60,714 bases of DNA from Acidimicrobiales bacterium (GTDB lineage Bacteria; Actinomycetota; Acidimicrobiia; Acidimicrobiales; Acidimicrobilacustridaceae): contig JALOLF010000008.1 in the NCBI GenBank assembly GCA_025456085.1, forward strand, positions 1 through 60,714. The letters run 5' to 3'. Positions within the stretch are counted from its first letter, which is position 1; every line of letters starts with the position of its first letter. Both the position numbers and the translations under genes were made by a program. This document shows positions 16,722 through 25,811 of the stretch, one piece after another. Under the pieces are notes generated by a model. It was not told the origin of the DNA and made no database searches. It saw only the letters and a program-made list of their open reading frames with translations.

Positions 16722-17003
16722 GTGAACGTCGTCCCTGTCCTGGTCGTCGGTGCTGCGGCGACCGTCGCGTTGGTCCCGCAGGTGCGTCGTCGTCTCGCCC
16801 CGGCCGTGGGCGTCGTCGGCCACCTGGCCGGCGAGGTCGGCTCGGTGGCCTGGCACGGGGTGGAGGACGTCGCCGGGGCGGTGTGGCGCGGCGCCGGTGA
16901 GGTGGGTTCGGTGCTGGTGCGGGGTGAGCCCCTGGAGCAGGAGGTGCTGGAGGGCGTCGAGGTGGCCGAGGGCGCGGCCGAGCTCGCCGCCGTCGTGGCC
17001 TGA
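16722..17003 (+). CDS. Small hypothetical protein
   Basis: A 93-residue protein of unknown function. The GTG start is favoured because a strong GAGGAGG ribosome binding site precedes it by about 7 nt; longer starts exist at 16665. The first ~20 residues (VVPVLVVGAAATVALVPQ) are hydrophobic, possibly a membrane anchor. The rest is Val/Gly/Glu-rich with repeated GEVGSV segments and an acidic helical tail. It sits between ppa (divergent) and the activator ATPase (convergent) and has no obvious partner. Codon use fits the window, but no recognisable domain supports it. Confidence 0.5.
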   Translation: MNVVPVLVVGAAATVALVPQVRRRLAPAVGVVGHLAGEVGSVAWHGVEDVAGAVWRGAGEVGSVLVRGEPLEQEVLEGVEVAEGAAELAAVVA

Positions 17004-17009
17004 GCGTCC

Positions 17010-17786
17010 TCAGCGTGTGAGCTCGAGGGCCAGCAGCGCGGCGCCGTAGGCGCCCATGAGCTGTGGCGCGGAGGGCAGGCGCACGGGCTGGCCCGTCTCG
17101 CGGCCGAGCAGCTCGCGGATGGCGTCGTTGCGGGCCACCCCGCCCGACAGCAGGAGCGGCGGGGTGAGGCCGACCCCGCGCACCATGGCCACGATGCGGC
17201 TCACCAGGGAGCGGTGCAGGCCGAGCAGGATCTCGTCCACGTCGGCGCCCTGCGCGATGAGCGACACGATCTCGGACTCCGCGAACACCGTGCACGTGGA
17301 GCTGATGTGCTCGGCCCGGGGTGCGGCCAGGGACCGGGGCCCGAGGTCGTCGAGGGGCACGTGGAGACGGTCGGCGGTGTACTCCAGGAAGCGGCCCGTG
17401 CCCGCCGCGCACTTGTCGTTCATGGCGAAGTCGACGGGCCGGCCCCGCTCGTCGATGCGGATGACCTTGGCGTCCTGGCCCCCGATGTCCACCAGCGTGC
17501 CGCCCGTGCCCAGGTCGGCGAAGACGCCCCGGGCGTGGCACGTGATCTCGGTGACGTCGCGGGTCGCGGCCCGCACCAGCTTGCGGCCGTAGCCCGTGGC
17601 CACGACGGGCACCCCGTCCGCTGCGCCCAGCTCCAGGGCCAGCGCGACCAGCAACGCGTCGGTCTGGGCCTCGACGCGGGGCAGCGCCGACTCGAGTCGC
17701 CAGCCCACGCTGTGCCCGTCGGCGTCGACGGCGACCGCCTTGCAGGTGGTGGAGCCGGCGTCGATGCCGAGGGCGGCCACGGTCAT
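17010..17786 (-). CDS. 2-hydroxyacyl-CoA dehydratase activator, BadF/BadG/HgdC-type ATPase
   Basis: A 258-residue ASKHA-fold ATPase. It starts with LGIDAGSTTCKAVAVD (phosphate loop). It carries both cysteines that hold the bridging [4Fe-4S] cluster of the dimer: NDKCAAGTGRFLEY and SSTCTVFAESEI. LLSGGVARNDAIRELL and the C-terminal GAYGAALLAL complete the fold. It injects a low-potential electron into the dehydratase, driven by ATP. It lies 13 nt downstream of the dehydratase subunit gene on the same strand, as expected for one operon. Such activators are very oxygen-sensitive. Confidence 0.92.
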   Translation of the reverse strand: MTVAALGIDAGSTTCKAVAVDADGHSVGWRLESALPRVEAQTDALLVALALELGAADGVPVVATGYGRKLVRAATRDVTEITCHARGVFADLGTGGTLVDIGGQDAKVIRIDERGRPVDFAMNDKCAAGTGRFLEYTADRLHVPLDDLGPRSLAAPRAEHISSTCTVFAESEIVSLIAQGADVDEILLGLHRSLVSRIVAMVRGVGLTPPLLLSGGVARNDAIRELLGRETGQPVRLPSAPQLMGAYGAALLALELTR

Positions 17787-17799
17787 CGGTCCGCCTCCG

Positions 17800-19158
17800 T
17801 CACGACGCCGCCGTCTCCAGCATCTCGATGAAGGCCTCGATGCGGTTGACGCTCTGCTCCTCGGACCAGGCGCGGGGGTCGTTGTGGTCGGCCTCGAGCA
17901 GCAGCGCCGGCACGCCGAGGGTGTCGACGATCTGGTCGCGCTGGTCGATCTGGCCCAGCGAGTAGGGCTTGCACGACCGGTCGGAGTGCAGGATGACCCC
18001 GTCCAGGGAGAAGCCCTCGACCATGGTGCGCATCGCCTCGAGCTTGTGGCCCGTGGAGCGGTTCAGGATCGGGTGCAGGTACACCCGTGCCCCCGAGCCC
18101 AGCGGATCGGTCGGGTCCATGAGCGGGGCGAGCTCCCCCCAGGCGTAGGTGTACGTGGACGCCACCACGTTGACCCCCCGGCCGGCGAGCAGCTTGGAGA
18201 GCTTGGAGAGGCGGTACCAGATGGGCAGGTTGTCCCACGCCACCCGGTACCGCTCGTGCGCCACCGCGCCGACGCCCCGTTCGACGCGCGCGTCGAGCTC
18301 GGCCAGCAGGTCCCGGTAGAACTCGGTCGTGGCGCGCCGCCCCCGCAGGTTGACGATGGGCCCCATGAGCAGGAACCCGTCGAAGGCGGTCATGGGCGCG
18401 GGCCGGTGCCGGGACCGGTCGAGCACCTCCCGCCACAGCTGCGAGGCGTCGCGGGCTTCGAGCATCACCCGCACCAGCTCGCGCTCGTCGAGCGTGCGGC
18501 CCGCCACCCGCTCGGCGGTGGGTACGAGCTCCTCGTCGAACTGGCGGCGCACGTAGGCCACCTGGTGCTCCTGCGCCTCGCCGTACAGGAACGGGGTGTC
18601 GATCACGACCAGCGGGCAGTCGAAGTGGTGGGCCAGCACCTCGTACCAGTACAGGACGGTCTGGCAGATGTTGTTGCAGCACACCAGCAGGTCCGGTCGG
18701 GGGAGGCGACCGACGGGGGTCTCGCCCGACAGGACCGTGCCGATGTCGGTGCGGGCGTAGGAGCACAGGTCCCGGGAGTACCCGTGCGCCTCGGCCTCCT
18801 CGCAGTTGGCCTCGGCCCGGCGTCGCACCCCGCACAGCGCGGCGTGGTTCTCGGGGTAGACGGGGAAGAACCCGAGTGCCTCGAGGGGCTCCCACGGCGC
18901 ACCGCTGGTCACCCAGGCCACCTTGCGCACCCCGTTGGCGTAGCGGCCCTCGAGGTAGTGGCGGCTCATGAGCTCCTGCATGCGGGCCAGAGCCCGGGGC
19001 GGCGGGGCGAGCACGTCGTCGGGGCCCATCCGCAGCGCGCCCAGCTTGCGCTCGTTGCGGAGCCGCTGCACCCGCAGCGCCGTGGAGCCGAGCACCTGGA
19101 ACTGCAGGAGGTGCTCGCCGTGCACTCGCAGGTCCGACAGGGTGGTGGGCAGGTTCAT
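17800..19158 (-). CDS. 2-hydroxyacyl-CoA dehydratase family subunit (HgdB/FldBC/BcrBC-like), larger
   Basis: A 452-residue protein with family cysteines in order: PENHAALCGVRRRAE, RDLCSYARTDIGT and LLVCCNNICQTVLYWYEVL. The last includes the Cys pair that can ligate the subunit [4Fe-4S] cluster. Later segments include MTAFDGFLLMGPIVNLRG, NLPIWYRL and DGVILHSDRSCKPYSLGQ (another conserved Cys). It would dehydrate a (R)-2-hydroxyacyl-CoA through a ketyl radical, or reduce an aryl-CoA; the substrate cannot be told. The ATG overlaps the stop of the upstream subunit gene, so they are coupled. Confidence 0.88.
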   Translation of the reverse strand: MNLPTTLSDLRVHGEHLLQFQVLGSTALRVQRLRNERKLGALRMGPDDVLAPPPRALARMQELMSRHYLEGRYANGVRKVAWVTSGAPWEPLEALGFFPVYPENHAALCGVRRRAEANCEEAEAHGYSRDLCSYARTDIGTVLSGETPVGRLPRPDLLVCCNNICQTVLYWYEVLAHHFDCPLVVIDTPFLYGEAQEHQVAYVRRQFDEELVPTAERVAGRTLDERELVRVMLEARDASQLWREVLDRSRHRPAPMTAFDGFLLMGPIVNLRGRRATTEFYRDLLAELDARVERGVGAVAHERYRVAWDNLPIWYRLSKLSKLLAGRGVNVVASTYTYAWGELAPLMDPTDPLGSGARVYLHPILNRSTGHKLEAMRTMVEGFSLDGVILHSDRSCKPYSLGQIDQRDQIVDTLGVPALLLEADHNDPRAWSEEQSVNRIEAFIEMLETAAS

Positions 19159-20240
19159 CGCAGCGTCTCCACGAAGGCCTCGATGCGGGTGAGGGTCTGG
19201 TTCGGCAGCGTGGTGCCGAGCTCGTGCTCGACGTGCAGCACGCCGAACCCGGCAGCCGTGACCCGCTCGCGCAGCACCGGCACCGCGAACAGCTCGGGCT
19301 CGCAGAAGGTCACGTCGTAGATCAGCAGGCCCCGTGCGCCGCTGGCGCGCAGGCGCTCGACCAGCAGCCCGGCCCGTGCGTCGAGCGGCGCGCCGAGCGT
19401 CGGGTCCGGTGGCGCCGCCAGCAGCCGGTCGGCGAGGCGCTCGTAGGGGTCGGCGAGGGTGGAGGGCGGATAGACACGACGCCACCCGGTGGCCAGGTCG
19501 TCGGCGACGACCCGCGCTCCCATCGCCCGGAGCCGGTCGAACAGGTCGAGGGGCTCGGCCACGATCCCCGACAGCAGCAGGCCGACGTCGCCGTCGGCGT
19601 CCGGCGCGCCGTCGTGCTCTGGCAGCGACGCGGCCAGCGCGGTGAAGTCCTCGGCGGTGAGGTACTCCCGGGCCCGCACCACCTCGTAGAAGCGGCGGTC
19701 GTCGACGTCCAGCCGGCCCCGTCGGTGGTAGAGGTCGGCCAGCGCCGCGTCGGCGGCCTCCTCGGCGGCCAACGCCTCGGCCCAGTCGGCCTCGTCGGGG
19801 GTGTGGCCGCTCACCTCGGCCAGACGTCGACCGAGGGCCCTGATCTCCTCGACGAGGTAGGCGCGGTCGGCGGGTCGGGCCCGGCGGGGCGGGTAGAAGG
19901 TGAGCACCGGTGGGGTCGGTGCCACGAAGTCGCCCAGCACCGAGCCCATGCCCTGGAGGGCGTCGCAGCCGTGGGGCACGAGCACCGCGTCGACCCGGTC
20001 GAAGCCCTCCCGCACCAGGAACGACGTGGCCTTGACCACGATGCCGCACGTGTAGGCCTGGAAGTGCAGCGCTCCGAGGTCGCCCGGCTCGAAAGGCGGT
20101 CCCCACACCTCGATCGGGTGGCAGCGGTGGGCCCGCAGCAGGGCCCGGGGGTAGTGGTAGGGGAGCACGGCCACGATGGCGCGGCCCTGCTCGCGTGCCA
20201 CCGCCAGGGCGCCGGACCGGGACGGGATGGTGTCGTGCAT
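19155..20240 (-). CDS. 2-hydroxyacyl-CoA dehydratase family subunit, smaller
   Basis: A 361-residue partner of the larger subunit. Conserved Cys segments are FQAYTCGIVVKATSFLVREG, VPHGCDALQGMGSVLGDF and YDVTFCEPELFAVP, matching positions in HgdB-like proteins. The C-terminus (TRIEAFVETL) resembles that of the larger subunit (NRIEAFIEML), consistent with the two chains being distant paralogues. ATG 20240 is chosen over the upstream GTG because it precedes HDTIPSRSGALAVA. It is the first gene of the three-gene operon with the subunit at 17800 and the activator at 17010. Confidence 0.85.
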   Translation of the reverse strand: MHDTIPSRSGALAVAREQGRAIVAVLPYHYPRALLRAHRCHPIEVWGPPFEPGDLGALHFQAYTCGIVVKATSFLVREGFDRVDAVLVPHGCDALQGMGSVLGDFVAPTPPVLTFYPPRRARPADRAYLVEEIRALGRRLAEVSGHTPDEADWAEALAAEEAADAALADLYHRRGRLDVDDRRFYEVVRAREYLTAEDFTALAASLPEHDGAPDADGDVGLLLSGIVAEPLDLFDRLRAMGARVVADDLATGWRRVYPPSTLADPYERLADRLLAAPPDPTLGAPLDARAGLLVERLRASGARGLLIYDVTFCEPELFAVPVLRERVTAAGFGVLHVEHELGTTLPNQTLTRIEAFVETLR

Positions 20241-20386
20241 GGGCCGCTGCCTCCCCCGAGGGTCTCCCGGCATTCATGCGCCCACGGTGCGTCGGATGCC
20301 AGAGCCGAAGGTCCGCGGGTCTCGGGCGCTGGGACCCGCAGCGGCCTCGCTGGCCCGTGCCGCCCGGCGTCGGGCACAGTGGCGTC

Positions 20387-21175
20387 GTGGAGTGGTGGAT
20401 CGACGCCTACCGAGATCCGATGTTCTGGTGGTTCCCGGTGGGCACCGTGGTGTTCAGCATGGCCGCCTTCGCCCTCTTCGCGGCGCCGCTGACCTGGCTC
20501 GCCACCCGCGACCCCGCATGGGCCCGCCCCTACCGCATCCAACGGCGCGGCAACCAGGGCACCGTGCCCACGAGTGCCTGTGTGGGGCGGTGGCTGCTCA
20601 ACAACGCCGTGCTCTTCGTCGGGGTCCTCGTCGCCTGGCCGCTGCTGCGCCACGCCGGCATCCACACCGGCGACCTGCCGGCCTGGTGGGTGATCGCCCT
20701 GCAGCTGGCGTTCTTCGTCTTCCTCGACGACTTCTGCTTCTACTGGATGCACCGGGCCCTGCACACCGACCGGATCTACCGGCGGGTGCACGCCCGCCAC
20801 CACCGCATCCTGCGACCCCGGGCCTTCACCGGGCACTACATGCACCCGCTCGAGTACGTGCTCATCGCGTCGTTGATGCTGCTGGGCCCGCTGCTGGTGC
20901 AGGCCCACCTGGTGGTGCTGTGGGTGTGGATCGCGTGGCGGCAGTGGGAGGCGGCCGACGGCCACGCCGGCTACGACCTGCCCTGGACGCCCACGCACCT
21001 GGTGCCCGGCAACGACGGGGCCGTGTTCCACGACGTGCACCACGCCAAGGTGCGGGGCAACTACGCCGGCTTCCTGGCCATCTGGGACGGCGTGTTCGGC
21101 ACCTACGCCAAGGGCTACGAGCCGCCGTGGCGGCGGGGGAAGCACGCCGACGTCGAACCCGCCGGCGCGGCGTGA
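20387..21175 (+). CDS. Sterol desaturase / fatty acid hydroxylase family protein
   Basis: A 262-residue membrane di-iron oxygenase. Histidine boxes are YWMHRALH (HxxxH), HARHHR (HxxHH), GHYMHPLEY and VFHDVHHAK (HxxHH). Hydrophobic helices lie around residues 15-40, 75-95 and 105-125. Family members hydroxylate or desaturate sterols, carotenoids and fatty acids. The start is the GTG of VEWWIDAYRD, since the upstream extension is Arg/Pro-rich shadow sequence; CACAGT ends 6 nt before it, a possible degenerate leaderless -10. Confidence 0.85.
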   Translation: MEWWIDAYRDPMFWWFPVGTVVFSMAAFALFAAPLTWLATRDPAWARPYRIQRRGNQGTVPTSACVGRWLLNNAVLFVGVLVAWPLLRHAGIHTGDLPAWWVIALQLAFFVFLDDFCFYWMHRALHTDRIYRRVHARHHRILRPRAFTGHYMHPLEYVLIASLMLLGPLLVQAHLVVLWVWIAWRQWEAADGHAGYDLPWTPTHLVPGNDGAVFHDVHHAKVRGNYAGFLAIWDGVFGTYAKGYEPPWRRGKHADVEPAGAA

Positions 21176-21259
21176 GCGCCGCGGAGCGGAGCCGAGCGGC
21201 GCAGTAGGGTGCCGGCGTCGCCTCGACACGGAGGGGCACGCCCGACCCGAGGGGGAGCC

Positions 21260-21646
21260 ATGGCCACCATCCGTCACCACGCTCGTATCGCCAAGCCCGC
21301 CGACGAGGTGTGGGCCGTGGTGCGCGACACCGGCGACATCGCCGAGTGGTTCCCCGCCATCGACGCGTCCTCCCAGGACGGCGACGTGCGGATCTGCTCC
21401 ATGATGGGCCTCGAGCTCAAGGAGGAGATCGTCACCAACGACGACGAGCTGCGCCGTCTGCAGTACCGCATCGTGGAGGCGCCCCTGCCCATCGAGTTCC
21501 ACCTCGCCACCGTCGACGTGTTCGAGGACGGGAAGGGCTCACTCGTGGTCTACAGCACCGACGTGCAGCCCGACGACCTGGGCCCGGTGATCAGCCCCTC
21601 GCTGGCCGACGGCGTCGCCGGCCTGAAGGCGTTCGTCGAGCGCTGA
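21260..21646 (+). CDS. SRPBCC family protein (polyketide cyclase/START-like)
   Basis: A 128-residue single-domain protein that opens with RHHARIAKPADEVWAVVRDTGDIAEWFPAI, the typical first strand and helix of the SRPBCC hydrophobic-pocket fold. It ends in DGVAGLKAFVER, the long C-terminal helix. It probably binds a lipid-like ligand or acts as a stress-linked cyclase/dehydratase; no catalytic residue is diagnostic. A GAGGGGGAG ribosome binding site precedes the ATG. A TAGGGT box at 21207-21212 may be the -10. Confidence 0.75.
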   Translation: MATIRHHARIAKPADEVWAVVRDTGDIAEWFPAIDASSQDGDVRICSMMGLELKEEIVTNDDELRRLQYRIVEAPLPIEFHLATVDVFEDGKGSLVVYSTDVQPDDLGPVISPSLADGVAGLKAFVER

Positions 21647-21686
21647 GCGCGGTCTCGCCGACCCCCGCGGGCATCAGACGTCGTGG

Positions 21687-22067
21687 TCAGTCCATGAGGT
21701 GGGCGAGCACGTCGCGGATGGAGATGATGCCCACGACCTTGCCCTCGTCGACGACCGGCAGGTGCCGGATGCCGCCGTCGAGCATGGCCCTCGCCGTCTC
21801 GGCGATGTCGTCGTGGGGATCCACCGCCACCACGTCGAAGGCCATGTAGTCCGAGGCCCGCTCGGCGTCGAGGTCGACGTCGTCAGCCACGGCGCGCACC
21901 AGATCCCGCTCCGACACGACGCCGGCGACCTTCCCGGTGCCTTCCACGACGGCGCAGCCGATCTCCTCGCGCACGAGGATGTCCGCGACCTCGCGCAGGG
22001 TCGTCGACGGCTGGATCGTGACCGTCGTGTGCTGCATCACCGAGGAGACCTTCTCGTCCTTGCTCAC
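21687..22067 (-). CDS. Two-CBS-domain protein
   Basis: A 126-residue protein consisting of a tandem CBS pair. The first is VSSVMQHTTVTIQPSTTLREVADILVREEIGCAVV (residues ~6-60), the second ASDYMAFDVVAVDPHDDIAETARAMLDGGIRHLPVV (~70-122). CBS pairs bind adenine nucleotides and act as energy or redox sensors; as a stand-alone protein the target is unknown. The GTG start follows an AAGGAG ribosome binding site by 9 nt. It is divergent from the alkylsulfatase gene. Confidence 0.88.
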   Translation of the reverse strand: MSKDEKVSSVMQHTTVTIQPSTTLREVADILVREEIGCAVVEGTGKVAGVVSERDLVRAVADDVDLDAERASDYMAFDVVAVDPHDDIAETARAMLDGGIRHLPVVDEGKVVGIISIRDVLAHLMD

Positions 22068-22218
22068 CGCGTTCGCTCCTTGACCCGGTTGTCCCGGTGC
22101 CGGCTCGTCTCGACGGACCGGGGCCAACGTAGGCGCCCGAGCCGCGCCGGTGCGAAACGGGTCGGGTCGGCTGGCGTCGCCGGTGACCTAGACTCGGGCG
22201 CCGGACGTAGGGGGACCG

Positions 22219-24129
22219 ATGAGCGACGACACGACGATGGCCCGTAAGGACGCGACCGACGTGACGGCGGCCGCCAACCGCGTGGCGGCCGGCCGGCTCC
22301 CGAGCGACACCAGCGACGTGGACCTCGTGCGGCGGGGCCTCATCGCCCCGCTGGCGGGACCGGTGCTGCACCCGACGCTCGGGTTCCCCATGTGGGACCA
22401 GGGTGCCTTCGCCTTCCTGGAGGGCGAGCCGACGCCCACGGTGCACCCGAGTCTGTGGCGGCAGGCCCAGCTCAACACGGTGGCCGGTCTGTTCGAGGTC
22501 GTCGAGGGCATCTACCAGGTGCGTGGCATCGACATCTCCAACGTCACCTTCGTGGCCGGGGAGACGGGCTGGATCGTGATCGACCCGCTCTCGTCGGCCG
22601 AGACGGCCCGGGCCGCGCTGGACCTGGTGCACGCCCACCTGCCCGAGCGACCGGTCGTCGCGGTCATCTACACCCACAGCCACGTCGACCACTTCGGCGG
22701 CGTCCGGGGGATCATCGACGAGGCGGACGTGGTGGCGGGGAAGGTCCGGGTGCTGGCGCCCACGGGCTTCCTGCGCGCCGCCATCAGCGAGAACGTCAAC
22801 GCCGGCATGGTGATGAACCGCCGCGCCACCTACATGTACGGGCCGCTGCTGCCCAGGGATCCCCAGGGCCACGTGGACTGCGGCCTCGGCAAGGCCATCC
22901 CCCTGCTGGGCACCGTCGGTCTCATCGCACCGACCGAGGAGATCGCCACGACGGGAACCGAGCTGGTGGTCGACGGGGTGCGCATCGTGTTCCAGTACAC
23001 GCCCGACACCGAGGCCCCGGCGGAGATGAACTTCTTCTTCCCCGACCAGCGGGCGCTGTGCATGGCCGAGAACTGCTCGGCGGTGCTGCACAACGTCTAC
23101 ACGCTGCGCGGCGCGCAGATCCGCGACGCCCTGGGGTGGAGCAAGTACATCGACGAGGCCATCGAGCGCTTCGGGGCCGACACCGACGTGGTGTTCACGA
23201 GCCACCACTGGCCCCGCTGGGGTCGTGACGAGGCCACGGCCTATCTGGCCGCCCAGCGCGACGCCTACCGGTTCGTGCACGACCAGACCCTGCGACTGGC
23301 CAACCACGGGCTCACCGCGGTGGAGATCGCCGAGGAGCTGCGCTTCCCGCCCGAGCTCGAGCAGTGCTGGTTCGTGCACGACTACTACGGCACGCTGAAC
23401 CACAACGTGAAGGCCGTGTACCAGCGCTATCTGGGCTGGTTCGACGCCAACCCGGCGCACCTGCACCCGCTGACGCCGGTGGAGGCCGCGGTCCGCTACG
23501 TCGAGTTCATGGGCGGGGCGGACGAGGTGCTGCGCCGGGCCCGGGCATCGTTCGAGGCCGGTGACTACCGGTGGGTGGCCGAGGTGGTGAACCACGTCGT
23601 GTTCGCCGATCCCACCAACGCCGAGGCCCGCGCCCTGCAGGCCGACACCCTCGAGCAGCTCGGCTACCAGGCCGAGTCGGGGCCCTGGCGGGACTTCTAC
23701 CTCACCGGCGCCCAGGAGCTGCGCACCGGGGTCCCGCCGCTCGGCTCCGGCATGTCCACCACCGTCGACGTCATGCGGGCCATGACCACCGAGATGCTGC
23801 TCGACCTGCTCGGCGTGCGCCTCGACGGGCCGTCGGCGGCGGGCCGGCTGCTCGGTGTGAACCTGGTCGTCACCGACCGCGACGAGCGCTGGTTCGTCGC
23901 CGTGGAGCGGGGCGCGCTGCGGGCCGCGCCGGGCCGTCACGACGCCGCCGCCACCGTGACCGTGTCTCTCGCCCACCTCGACCTCGCCCGCCTCGCCAGC
24001 GGCCACGTCACCCTGGACCAGCTCGAGGCCGAGGGCGGGTCGCGGATCGACGGCCGGCGCGAGACCCTCGTCGAGCTGCTCGACCTGCTCGATCAGTTCT
24101 CGATGGGGTTCGCCATCGTGGAGCCCTGA
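22219..24129 (+). CDS. Alkyl/aryl-sulfatase, SdsA1-like MBL-fold enzyme
   Basis: A 636-residue type III alkylsulfatase. The metallo-beta-lactamase core has IYTHSHVDHFGGVRG (HxHxDH) near residue 155. The hallmark AENCSAVLHNVYTLRGAQIRDA and FTSHHWPRWG follow around 280-330, then a helical dimerisation region and a C-terminal SCP2-like domain (~515-635). No signal peptide is visible, unlike secreted SdsA1, so it may be cytoplasmic. It hydrolyses medium-chain alkyl sulfates to alcohol and sulfate. TAGACT at 22189-22194 is a likely -10, followed by a short leader with GGGGGA. It overlaps the convergent MFS gene by 37 nt. Confidence 0.9.
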   Translation: MSDDTTMARKDATDVTAAANRVAAGRLPSDTSDVDLVRRGLIAPLAGPVLHPTLGFPMWDQGAFAFLEGEPTPTVHPSLWRQAQLNTVAGLFEVVEGIYQVRGIDISNVTFVAGETGWIVIDPLSSAETARAALDLVHAHLPERPVVAVIYTHSHVDHFGGVRGIIDEADVVAGKVRVLAPTGFLRAAISENVNAGMVMNRRATYMYGPLLPRDPQGHVDCGLGKAIPLLGTVGLIAPTEEIATTGTELVVDGVRIVFQYTPDTEAPAEMNFFFPDQRALCMAENCSAVLHNVYTLRGAQIRDALGWSKYIDEAIERFGADTDVVFTSHHWPRWGRDEATAYLAAQRDAYRFVHDQTLRLANHGLTAVEIAEELRFPPELEQCWFVHDYYGTLNHNVKAVYQRYLGWFDANPAHLHPLTPVEAAVRYVEFMGGADEVLRRARASFEAGDYRWVAEVVNHVVFADPTNAEARALQADTLEQLGYQAESGPWRDFYLTGAQELRTGVPPLGSGMSTTVDVMRAMTTEMLLDLLGVRLDGPSAAGRLLGVNLVVTDRDERWFVAVERGALRAAPGRHDAAATVTVSLAHLDLARLASGHVTLDQLEAEGGSRIDGRRETLVELLDLLDQFSMGFAIVEP

Positions 24130-25799
24130 CCGTCCGCAGCGCCGCCGTCCTCGACCGCCGGCTCGCCGTCTGCGGCGCCGCCCAGCACCTTCGTCGGCAG
24201 CCCGCCGGTGAACAACAGCGCGCCGGCCGCGATGAAGGCCGAGATCAGCAGGCCGGTCTCCAGGGCGCGGAGCTGAGACTCCTCGTAGTCCTCCACCAGC
24301 GCGTCGACCTCGGCCGGGCTGATCCCGGCCTCCTCGGCGGCCTGGCGCACGTCGCTGCTGGCCACGAACGACACGGGCCCTTCGACGGCCACCGTCACCG
24401 CGTCCTGCACCTCGGCGCTGATCCGCTCGTCGGCCTGCACGTCGACGACGAAGGTGCGGACCAGGCCGGTGAGCACGATGGCGCCGATCAGGGCCACGCC
24501 GAGCGATGAGCCGAGCTGCTGCGCCGTGTACTGCATGCCGCCCGCCTCGCTGCGGTCGGACGCCCCCACCGAGGACTGCACGACGTTGCCGAGCTGCGAG
24601 GCGATGAGGCCCATGCCGATGCCGAGCAGCGCCATGCCGAGGCGGAACGCGGCGTCGTCGAGGGTCGGCTCGATCGTGCCCGACAGCACCAGTGCCGCGG
24701 CCGTGATGACCACGAAGCCCGTGCGCACCAGCACCCGGGCCGCGACGCGCGCCGCCAGGCGCGAGCCCACCACCGACGTGAGGAACATGGTGACCGAGAC
24801 GGGCAGCATCTTGATGCCCGTCTCGAGGGCGTCGAGGCCCAGCACGAGCTGGAGGTAGAGCGGCACGACGAAGAAGACGCCCATGAGGATGGTGTTCTGG
24901 GCCAGGAAGGACACGAGCCCGGCGCGCAGCTGCACCCGTCGCAGCAGCGCGAAGTGCACCAGCGGGTCGCGCCCGCTGCTCTCGCGCCGGGCCTCCCACC
25001 CTCGGAAGCCCCAGAGCACCCCGACGCCCGCAGCCACCACGAAGGGGGTGAGGGCGAAGCCCAGGGGCTCGACCGGTGAGTCCTTGGGCTGCAGCCATCC
25101 CCACTGGCTGGCCTTCAGCAGGCCCAGGACCACGAGGGCCATGCCGCTGGCCGACAGCACGGCGCCCAGCACGTCGAGGCGAGGCGCCGGACCGGGCCGG
25201 GGGGCGTCGCGCACCAGACGCATGCTGGCCAGGATGGCCATCCCGACGACCACCTCACCGGCGAAGACCCAGCGCCACGTGAACTCCGTGGTGACCCAGC
25301 CGCCGAGGATGGGGCCGACGGCGATGCCGGCGCCGGCGACCCCGCCGATGGTGGCATAGGCGACCCGCCGGGCCGGGCCCACGAAGTTGCCCGCCACCAG
25401 TGCGGCGAGGCTCGGCAGCACGAGCGCGGCGCCGATTCCCTCCAGGATCGACCAGCCGAAGGCGAGCACGGGGGTCGACCACGCCACCGCGGTGAGGCCC
25501 GAGCCCAGGCAGTACACGACCATGCCGATGGCGAAGGCCCGGCGCCGCCCGATGATGTCGCCGATCTTGCCGCCGGTGATCATGAGCGCGGCCATGGTGA
25601 GGCTGTACAGGGTGATGATCCCCTGGATGACCGTCACCGTCGTGTCGAAGTCCTCCACCAGCCGGCTGATGGACACGTTCATGACGGCCTGGTCGAGGAC
25701 CATCAGGAACTGCGTGGCCGCCAGCACGACGAGCGTGCCCGTGGCCAGGCGGGACGGTGCGCCGTCGTCGTCGTCGGTCTCGGGTGGCGGTGTCGTCAT
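24093..25799 (-). CDS. MFS transporter, DHA2-like (EmrB/QacA type)
   Basis: A 568-residue transporter with about 14 hydrophobic helices. N-terminal signatures include LAATQFLMVLDQAVMNVSIS (motif D1-like), GGKIGDIIGRRRAFAIG (motif A) and GVAGAGIAVGPILGG (motif C of drug exporters). The C-terminus is acidic and disordered (EDGGAADGQG). Likely a proton-coupled drug or lipid exporter. TAGTGT (25811 to 25806) lies 6 nt before its ATG, predicting a leaderless mRNA. The HxlR regulator gene lies just upstream on the same strand and may control it. Confidence 0.9.
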   Translation of the reverse strand: MTTPPPETDDDDGAPSRLATGTLVVLAATQFLMVLDQAVMNVSISRLVEDFDTTVTVIQGIITLYSLTMAALMITGGKIGDIIGRRRAFAIGMVVYCLGSGLTAVAWSTPVLAFGWSILEGIGAALVLPSLAALVAGNFVGPARRVAYATIGGVAGAGIAVGPILGGWVTTEFTWRWVFAGEVVVGMAILASMRLVRDAPRPGPAPRLDVLGAVLSASGMALVVLGLLKASQWGWLQPKDSPVEPLGFALTPFVVAAGVGVLWGFRGWEARRESSGRDPLVHFALLRRVQLRAGLVSFLAQNTILMGVFFVVPLYLQLVLGLDALETGIKMLPVSVTMFLTSVVGSRLAARVAARVLVRTGFVVITAAALVLSGTIEPTLDDAAFRLGMALLGIGMGLIASQLGNVVQSSVGASDRSEAGGMQYTAQQLGSSLGVALIGAIVLTGLVRTFVVDVQADERISAEVQDAVTVAVEGPVSFVASSDVRQAAEEAGISPAEVDALVEDYEESQLRALETGLLISAFIAAGALLFTGGLPTKVLGGAADGEPAVEDGGAADGQGSTMANPIEN

Positions 25800-25805
25800 G
25801 GCTCG

Positions 25806-25811
25806 ACACTA
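25806..25811 (-). promoter_or_regulatory. Leaderless -10 of the MFS gene
   Basis: TAGTGT on the minus strand, 6 nt before ATG 25799. It overlaps the 3' end of the HxlR gene stop, so the transporter can be expressed separately from it. Confidence 0.45.

Noticed and set aside
17800-20277. A continuous 825-codon frame that could be a fused dehydratase protein.
   Set aside because: Its first half is a shadow of the smaller subunit in another frame. The real larger subunit begins at ATG 19158, overlapping the upstream stop by 4 nt.
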